Shown here: positions 6,518 through 6,535 of the stretch, one piece after another
Numbering within the stretch: the first letter of the stretch is position 1
Layout of the letters: the number at the start of each line of letters is the position of its first letter
NCBI GenBank assembly: GCA_051745395.1
Contig: JBNJEA010000157.1
Location: 1-6,535, forward strand
DNA length: 6,535 nt
Direction of reading: 5' to 3'
Source of the DNA: JBNJEA01 sp051745395
GTDB lineage: Bacteria; Desulfobacterota; Desulfobacteria; Desulfobacterales; Desulfosalsimonadaceae
Notes under the pieces: generated by a model
The model's input: only the letters and a program-made list of their open reading frames with translations
Database searches by the model: none
Told to the model about the DNA's origin: nothing
Position numbers and translations under genes: made by a program

Positions 6518-6535
6518 CAATTTTTACGCATCTCA

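Overview
This window reads as ordinary chromosome from a GC-rich proteobacterium, most likely a sulfate-reducer-type deltaproteobacterium (Desulfobacterota). That placement is inferred from overall protein character: a PanP-type decarboxylase, a MutY with a Tyr-Thr-His recognition loop, and high-GC genes separated by AT-richer gaps. It was not tested by any search. I see no tRNA, rRNA, CRISPR array, transposase or phage gene.

Layout: three genes on the minus strand and one on the plus strand. From the right end of the minus-strand block they are an NAD(P)-dependent class-3-like aldehyde dehydrogenase (4617 to 3220), a 176-base gap with a short tandem repeat, the adenine glycosylase mutY (3043 to 1937), and an AddB-like PD-(D/E)XK-family putative DNA repair protein (1940 to the left edge, truncated). 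The last two overlap by 4 bases (ATGA), so they are almost certainly one translationally coupled DNA-repair operon. Divergent from the aldehyde dehydrogenase, across a gap of about 230 bases, is a PLP-dependent group II decarboxylase of the PanP type (4847 to 6517), the proposed pyridoxal-dependent aspartate 1-decarboxylase that supplies beta-alanine for pantothenate and CoA.

How the genes fit together: mutY and the AddB-like gene both act in genome maintenance. MutY removes A opposite 8-oxoG. The AddB-like protein is presumed to act in double-strand-break processing, probably with a UvrD/RecB-type helicase partner encoded beyond the left edge. Both carry predicted or partly visible Fe-S cysteines. 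The aldehyde dehydrogenase and PanP share a divergent intergenic region but have no proven metabolic link.

I did not find an undescribed system. The points most worth a second look are the coupled MutY/AddB-like pair, PanP as a probable replacement for PanD, and the small repeats in the two intergenic regions.
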